NCBI GenBank assembly: GCA_012033195.1
Contig: JAAUSQ010000006.1
Span: forward strand, 1-49,513
Reading direction: 5' to 3'
Source of the DNA: Chloroflexaceae bacterium
GTDB lineage: Bacteria; Chloroflexota; Chloroflexia; Chloroflexales; Chloroflexaceae
Length of the DNA: 49,513 nt
Shown: one piece after another, positions 44,851-49,513 of the stretch
Layout of the letters: every line of letters starts with the position of its first letter
Position numbering within the stretch: position 1 is the first letter of the stretch
The notes under the pieces: generated by a model
Databases searched by the model: none
What the model saw: only the letters and a program-made list of their open reading frames with translations
Told to the model about the DNA's origin: nothing
Made by a program: the position numbers and the translations under genes

Positions 44851-45342
44851 ATGTTAAGCAGCGCAAACATTTTAACACCCGAAAGCATCGATGAGGTATC
44901 ATCCTCCATACGCCGGACATGGTACGCCGCTCGCCGTATTGTGGCCTACGAACTGCTTGATATATCGCAGGCAATCGTGAATGAGTGGGCCGAACTCGCA
45001 GTGCAGACAATCAAAGCATGGACACCCGGCCTGCCCTACCTCGCCCTGCACGATGTATCGAACCCTGGTGTGGGCATGAAATATGGCTGGGTACACGCCA
45101 ATCTAACCCATCCGGCGATTACGCAGTTTGGCAGGGCGCGGCTGTTTGCTGCTGCTGAAGACGAAGAACAATTCTACGGACGCGTGGCAATGCTTATCTC
45201 ACTGCGTCAATCGGGGAAACTGACCGGCGTTGTTGCCGCACGTCATAAGGCCAGAACAGAGACCGTTCCGAACCTGCAACACAAGATAGTATCGGACCGT
45301 GCCAGAGCGCTGCAATGGCTGGCAGAACCGCTCACGTCCTGA
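44851..45342 (+). CDS. Small protein of unrecognised family, first of a tandem pair
   Basis: 163 residues. The ATG at 44851 is chosen by alignment with the paralog at 45430, as both then have 11 residues before the shared P-x-x-IDE; a longer frame from 44782 has no such support. Conserved parts are RRTWYAARRIVAYELLDIS, NEWAELAVQTIKAW and PYLALHDVSNPGVGMKYG. The C-terminus has RALQWL. The alternation of short strands and helices, with an A-L-x-WL end, recalls SpoIIAA/STAS-like small proteins, but that is inference. No signal peptide, cysteine cluster or membrane helix. It follows the giant kinase by 107 bases and has a lower GC content than its neighbours. Confidence 0.75.
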   Translation: MLSSANILTPESIDEVSSSIRRTWYAARRIVAYELLDISQAIVNEWAELAVQTIKAWTPGLPYLALHDVSNPGVGMKYGWVHANLTHPAITQFGRARLFAAAEDEEQFYGRVAMLISLRQSGKLTGVVAARHKARTETVPNLQHKIVSDRARALQWLAEPLTS

Positions 45343-45429
45343 TGACGCGGGCGACCGTGGGGCCGGAACCTGTACGACAAGTGCAATGGTGGTTTATTTC
45401 TTATCTACATCAAAAAGCGTGGCTATTGC

Positions 45430-45933
45430 ATGACTGTCAACTACGATATCACGACACCCGACGAAATTGATGAGATATCGCCTTATATTCATCGCCACTG
45501 GTATGCCTCGCGGCGGATTGTGGTGTATGATATCTTTGATATTTCACACGATATCATCAATGAGTGGGCCAATCTTACTGTTGAAACAATCCGCGCCTGG
45601 GATCCGCAATACCCCTATCTGGCAGTCCACAACGTATCGCGGCGTGGCGTTGCAACCAAATACAGCGCCCTGCCCCTGAGCATCATCAATCCTGCTATCA
45701 CCCACGACGCACGAGCATCGCTGTTTACAACCTCTGAGGAAGATGCACGCTTCCGCGCCCGCATTGCCGGGTTGGTTTCTATCCAGCTTTCGGGCTATTA
45801 CGTGCAGGTGCTCACGTCGATGCTGCTGCGGCATCAGCCTTCCCGTAAACTCGAAGTCAAGATATTTACCGAAAAACCCGCCGCCCTCTCCTGGCTGGCA
45901 TCGGTGCTTGATATACCACCCGATAACATCTAA
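45430..45933 (+). CDS. Small protein of unrecognised family, second of a tandem pair
   Basis: 167 residues from MTVNYDITTPDEIDEIS. I count about 44 identities with the first copy in the first 78 aligned residues. Shared blocks are HWYASRRIVVYDIFDIS, NEWANLTVETIRAW, PYLAVHNVS, PAIT and an A-L-x-WLA end; the middle has a few differences and a loop of changed length. A plain ribosome-binding site is not seen. Two recent-looking paralogs side by side suggest duplication and divergence, perhaps as subunits or alternative partners. Function unknown. Confidence 0.78.
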   Translation: MTVNYDITTPDEIDEISPYIHRHWYASRRIVVYDIFDISHDIINEWANLTVETIRAWDPQYPYLAVHNVSRRGVATKYSALPLSIINPAITHDARASLFTTSEEDARFRARIAGLVSIQLSGYYVQVLTSMLLRHQPSRKLEVKIFTEKPAALSWLASVLDIPPDNI

Positions 45934-46020
45934 CAAACGACGAGTACAGATACTCCAGGCCGTGACGCACCGTGTTGCAGGTATCCAGGTTTGATATCAG
46001 CTATGACAAGGAGCAGCTAC

Positions 46021-46766
46021 GTGACCGCACAACGCATAATTGACGCAATGCATGCCGGTAGTCCGCTCGTGTTTGGGCATCGCGGAGCCAAAGCCTACGC
46101 CCCGATGAACACGCTACCCGCCTTTGAACTGGCTGCCGCACAGGGCGCACACGGCGTTGAGTTGGATGTGCACCGTTCGCAGGATGGGCACGGTGTCCTG
46201 ATGCATGATTTATGGTTGATGCAACAACCAACGGCAGCGGACGTATCACGGATATGACGTTGGCCGAACTGAAAGCGCTGGATGCTGGCAGATGGTTCGG
46301 GCCAGCCTTTGCCGGAACACCGGTGCCCACCCTCGATGAAGTATTTGAAGCGGTCGGGCAGCGGCTATTTATCAATGTAGAAATTAAGGCGGAAGGCCCC
46401 ACCACCGACGGCGTTGAAGAGGTCGTCGCCGCCTGTATCAAGCGCCACAATATGCAGGAACGGGTGCTGGTGTCGTCGTTCAATCCGCCGACGCTGGTGC
46501 GCTTCCGTGCGTTGCTCCCCGCAGTGATGATCGGGTATCTCTTCCACGGCCCAGTTATCGCGCTCCCCCACGATGCGACCTACGAGGCGTATCACCCGCA
46601 CCACGAAATGGTGAACGCCAACCTGATTGAACTCTGCCGACGGCATCAGAAGTTTATCAACGTGTGGACGGTGAACGACCCGGCGCAGGCCGTGGAGCTT
46701 GTCCGCATGGGTGTCCACGGTATTGTGACTGACAACCCCGACACCGTACTGGCAGCATTGCGCTAG
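46021..46766 (+). CDS. Glycerophosphodiester phosphodiesterase (frame slip near 46210)
   Basis: About 248 residues from a GTG at 46021 with AGGAG seven bases before it. It hydrolyses glycerophosphodiesters to glycerol-3-phosphate and an alcohol. Active-site blocks are FGHRGAKAYAPMNT (His), VELDVHRSQDG (Glu and Asp) and LMHD (His), then FINVEIK and VNVWTVNDP-like INVWTVND, and GIVTDNPDTVLA at the end. The frame breaks after MHDL: a base missing at 46209-46212 would give MHDL-MVDATTNGSGRITDMTL. No signal peptide, so a cytoplasmic UgpQ-like enzyme. A sequence error is likely. Confidence 0.9.
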
Positions 46767-46772
46767 CAGCAG

Positions 46773-46810
46773 AAAAAAGCCCCCCCCGCCTCATAGGTGG
46801 GCGAGGGGGC
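46773..46810 (-). terminator. Rho-independent terminator of the ABC importer operon
   Basis: On the minus strand a C-rich arm (GCCCCCTCGCC) pairs with a G-rich arm ending in eight G and C, followed by six T (46778-46773). One base bulges in the G run, which may itself be a miscounted homopolymer. Confidence 0.7.
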
Positions 46811-46822
46811 TAGCTCGTGCAG

Positions 46823-46850
46823 GCGGGGCTGTGTTCGTACACAGCCCCGC
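46823..46850. terminator. Perfect 11-bp hairpin between converging genes
   Basis: GCGGGGCTGTG (46823-46833) pairs with CACAGCCCCGC (46840-46850) over the loop TTCGTA. A weak T-containing stretch follows on the plus strand, so it likely ends the glycerophosphodiesterase transcript. Confidence 0.7.
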
Positions 46851-46859
46851 TCCTTTACG

Positions 46860-47950
46860 TTATTCGCACTCGATGCCCGCTGCGGCGTAGTACGACTCAA
46901 CAAACTCGTTTGTCATGCTGTCGGCAACAGTAGCCTCGCCTTGCAACGTGCCAAGGTTCACCAGCATCTCGTGTTCGGCATCCCACGCTGCCATATCGTT
47001 CCAACCGATGCACGTTTCACCAGCACCATAGCGCAGCAGTGGAATGGTTTCCTGGGCCTCAAAGGTCAGTTGCTCAACGGCAATCTCCGGGTTGTATTCG
47101 TGAATAAGCGCGACCGCTTCTTCCGGATTTTCGGCGCCCAGTTCCACCCGCGCAGCGATGCATGCACAAAAGCCTCGGTGGTGCGGGGGTTGGCTTCGAC
47201 AAACGCACGGGTGGCGAAGAGGCCGTCCCCAATCATCGTCACGCCGTAATCACGCGCAAACAGCAAATTGATATCAACCCCCTGATTGCGGACCGTGTTT
47301 GGCTGGTCGGTTGCATAAACCGGCCACACATCCACCCGCCGACTCAGGAATGGTTCAAGCGTGAATTCGCCCGGTACTTCGGTGATTGTGCTGGCATCCA
47401 CCCCAACTTCGGCCAGCATCCCGCGATACTCGGTTTCAAGCCCGCTCCCATAAAACACGGCCACACTCTTGTCGATGAAGTCTTCGGGGCTTGCAATGCC
47501 CGAATCAGCATGCACCATGTAGGCGGTGGGGCTGGTCTGGAAGAAGGTGGCAAGCATAACCAGATCAACATCGTTCTCACGTGCGATCATAATCGTGTCG
47601 GGCCACTGCGTGCCAAAGGTGTCAGCTTCGCTGGCAACCATCTGGATTTCGGGGAACTCCGGGCCACCGCCATTGATGGTAACATTCAAGCCGGCTTCGT
47701 CGTAGTAGCCATTAACCTCGGCGGCGATGTAGCCGGCAAACTGCCACTGCGGTACCCACGAGAGGCGAATGGAGACATCTGTGGTTTCGAGCGCACCCGA
47801 TGCAGCCGTATCTGCTGCTTCCGGCTCTTCCGACTCGGCGGCGGGGGCTGCCGGTGCAGGAGCCGCCGGACTACCCCCACACGCCGCGACGATGACCATA
47901 CAGAGACACAGGAGTACCAACCCGATGCTTAGACGATACGATGTGTTCAT
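46860..47950 (-). CDS. ABC transporter substrate-binding lipoprotein, NMT1/THI5-like (frame slip at 47144)
   Basis: About 363 residues from MNTSYRLSIG, with AAGGAAGG upstream. A lipoprotein signal ends at VAACGGS (Cys near residue 25), then an Ala/Pro/Glu linker. The mature part, IRLSWVPQWQFAGYIAAEVNGYYDEAGL, is typical of NMT1/THI5-like binders for pyrimidine precursors of thiamine, though related proteins bind nitrate, sulfonates or taurine. The frame breaks at 47144-47145; restoring a C (plus strand) gives SLRGWELGAENPEEAVALI. It belongs with the permease and ATPase genes next to it. The ligand is inferred only. Confidence 0.9.
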
Positions 47951-48064
47951 AAGGCCCTTCCTTTTAAAACGATCCACGGCAGCCCAAAGCCGTGGCCCCA
48001 GGATATAGCACTGATAGTGCAGAAGCATTGCGTTGCTATCAATGAGAGAAGAACCAGCAAACGG

Positions 48065-48883
48065 TCAAATCGTTTCTTGCCAGAAGACAAGTTTTCGCTC
48101 CAGCAGTACCAGCAGCAGATACAGACTGATGCCCATCAGGGCCGCGCAGCCAATCGCCGCAAAGGTCCGGTCGGTGCGTAGGTAATAGGTTGAGATGGTA
48201 ATCGCAAAGCCCAGGCCTTTATTGGCTCCGGCAAACTCGCCAACGATGGCACCAATAACTGCCAGCGTCGAGGCAATCTTTAGGCCCGTAAAGACAAACG
48301 GCAGGCTATTGGGCATGCGCAGTGTCCAGAACAATTGCCAGGGTGAGACGGCATACGATTGCAGCAGTTCGAGCGTGGCGCGGTCGGCCTGCCGCAACCC
48401 ACGCACCGAGTTGACCAGCATGGGGAAAAAGGCAAAGATTGCCGACATCACCATACGGGCCAGCATACCATTGCCAAACCAGATGATAAGCATCGGCGCA
48501 ATGGCGACCAGTGGAATGGTCTGGAGCACAATCGCCCACGGATAGAGCGCATCTTCGAGCGGCGGAACATGCACAAATAATACGGCCATCAGAAATGCCA
48601 GAACACTGCCAATCAGCAAGCCGCCAATCGCTTCAAGCGCCGTGATACCAAAATGGTAGGCCAGCGTGCTTTCGGGATCAAAGCCAGCAGCAAGGACCGC
48701 CGTTGGTGTGGGCAGGATAAACGGTGGAATATCCAGAGCCGGTACGCCCCACTGCAAAAAGGCCAGCGTTGCCAGAAATACCAGAAACGCAGACATATAG
48801 CGGCGTACCAGCTGAAGCCCTGGAAAGCTCCGGCGCGTCGCTGTGCGCTGTTCAGGTTGCTGCTCAAGTGATAAATCAGTCAT
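48065..48883 (-). CDS. ABC transporter permease (SsuC/TauC/ThiX type)
   Basis: 272 residues with about six membrane helices. The cytoplasmic EAA-type loop, ELLQSYAVSPWQLFWTLRMPNSLPFVFTGLK, contacts the ATPase. The N-terminus, MTDLSLEQQPEQRTATRR, is cytoplasmic. It forms the channel for the substrate delivered by the lipoprotein encoded downstream. The ATPase gene lies 9 bases upstream in transcription order, so the order is ATPase-permease-binding protein. Confidence 0.93.
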   Translation of the reverse strand: MTDLSLEQQPEQRTATRRSFPGLQLVRRYMSAFLVFLATLAFLQWGVPALDIPPFILPTPTAVLAAGFDPESTLAYHFGITALEAIGGLLIGSVLAFLMAVLFVHVPPLEDALYPWAIVLQTIPLVAIAPMLIIWFGNGMLARMVMSAIFAFFPMLVNSVRGLRQADRATLELLQSYAVSPWQLFWTLRMPNSLPFVFTGLKIASTLAVIGAIVGEFAGANKGLGFAITISTYYLRTDRTFAAIGCAALMGISLYLLLVLLERKLVFWQETI

Positions 48884-48892
48884 GAATACACC

Positions 48893-49513
48893 TCAAAGAT
48901 GCGTATCATTTGCATAGCTACGGTTAAGCTGTTGGCGCAAATGCGCGACCCACGCGAGAAATTCTGTATTGGCAAAGAGTTCAGTTGTGCGCGGGCGAGC
49001 AATACTGGTGGTTGTGTCGGCAATCATCCGGCCTGGATGGGTGGAAAGCACCACCACCCGATCTGCAAGGAAGGCCGCCTCAGAGAGCGAGTGCGTGACA
49101 AAAATGATAGTTGCGCCAATCTTCGACCAGATCTGGAGCAGTTCCACATTCATTCGTTCGCGGGTAATCTCATCCAGTGCACCGAATGGCTCATCCATCA
49201 GCAGCACGGCAGGCTCAAACGAGAGCGCCCGCGCAAGCGAAACACGCTGCTGCATCCCTCCAGAAAGCTGATGCGGATAGACCGCTGCAAACTTACTCAG
49301 GCCAACCAGTTCGAGAAACTGGCGGGCTGTTGCTTCGCGTTGTGCCTTGCTCCACCCGAACAGACGGAGCGGCAGTTCAACATTTTGTTGTGCGGTATGC
49401 CAGGGCAGCAACACCGATTGCTGAAAAACAAAGCTGACCTGCCGCGACAGGCGGGCACGTTCGGCAGAGACACCGCCAACAGTGATGCTGCCCGTGCTGG
49501 GGCAATCAGCCCG
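48893..49513 (-). CDS. ABC transporter ATP-binding protein (partial, 5' part beyond the window)
   Basis: The last 206 or so residues are seen, ending NRSYANDTHL. Present are the Q-loop FVFQQSVLLPW, the signature LSGGMQQRVSLARAL, Walker B VLLMDEPFGALDE and the H-loop IIFVTHSLSEAAFLADRV. Walker A lies outside. Close to the window edge the reading RADCPSTGS may be one base out; a G added to the GGGG at 49500-49503 would give GLIAPSTGS, the expected turn. It energises the adjacent NMT1/THI5-type importer. Confidence 0.9.
   Translation of the reverse strand, partial: RADCPSTGSITVGGVSAERARLSRQVSFVFQQSVLLPWHTAQQNVELPLRLFGWSKAQREATARQFLELVGLSKFAAVYPHQLSGGMQQRVSLARALSFEPAVLLMDEPFGALDEITRERMNVELLQIWSKIGATIIFVTHSLSEAAFLADRVVVLSTHPGRMIADTTTSIARPRTTELFANTEFLAWVAHLRQQLNRSYANDTHL

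Noticed and set aside
46773-46850. Two hairpins as a CRISPR or mobile-element repeat
   Set aside because: Each is different in sequence, single copy, and placed between converging genes, which fits terminators.

Overview
The window reads as a GC-rich bacterial chromosome segment, most likely from a filamentous or gliding member of the Chloroflexota. That assignment is an inference from gene content: a protein kinase-AAA-TPR giant, an LCP-family protein, the tilS-hprT-ftsH block, a PFOR with a dihydroorotate-dehydrogenase-like partner, a Uma2 protein and a baseplate-J-like membrane protein. No rRNA, plasmid, phage, IS element or CRISPR array was seen. Two tRNA genes are present. After choosing starts, no gene-free stretch exceeds about 260 bases.

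Layout. (1) 1-7113, minus strand: argB, a Crp/Fnr regulator, alaS, a Uma2-family protein, a membrane protein with a baseplate-J-like ectodomain, and the first codons of one more gene. (2) 7335-13628: an alpha/beta hydrolase (+), an LCP-family envelope protein and a SpoIIE-type phosphatase (-), an aldehyde dehydrogenase and a YcaQ-like winged-helix protein (+). (3) 13742-18095: a CAU-anticodon tRNA, tilS read through into hpt, then ftsH with a strong terminator. (4) 18173-24499, minus strand: hisF with a DUF624-type membrane protein, then the PFOR gene nifJ coupled to a DHOD-like gene. (5) 24700-28790: an SH3-domain membrane protein, lon (-), tRNA-Thr(CGU) and a GNAT acetyltransferase. (6) 28881-32706, minus strand: alanine dehydrogenase, a putative metallopeptidase and a DUF885 protein. 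(7) 32933-40966, plus strand: LOG-family hydrolase, gltX, then cmk with three membrane-related genes (double PH-domain protein, large ectodomain protein, ABC ATPase without an obvious permease). (8) 41225-46766: a 1172-residue kinase-AAA-TPR protein, two tandem paralogous small proteins of unrecognised family, and a glycerophosphodiesterase. (9) 46860-49513, minus strand: an NMT1/THI5-type ABC importer, cut by the window end.

The most important technical point is that the sequence carries many single-base indels. I found about fifteen places where a conserved protein continues in another frame, several at homopolymers, including indispensable genes (alaS, tilS, ftsH, cmk). These look like sequencing or assembly errors rather than pseudogenes, so affected genes are annotated here as whole loci spanning the slip.

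The best candidates for less-described biology are the cmk-linked operon of PH-domain protein, ectodomain protein and orphan ABC ATPase, and the giant kinase followed by the paralogous pair. Several promoters overlap clean inverted repeats, notably at 24653-24681, where a 10-bp inverted repeat brackets the -10 box.
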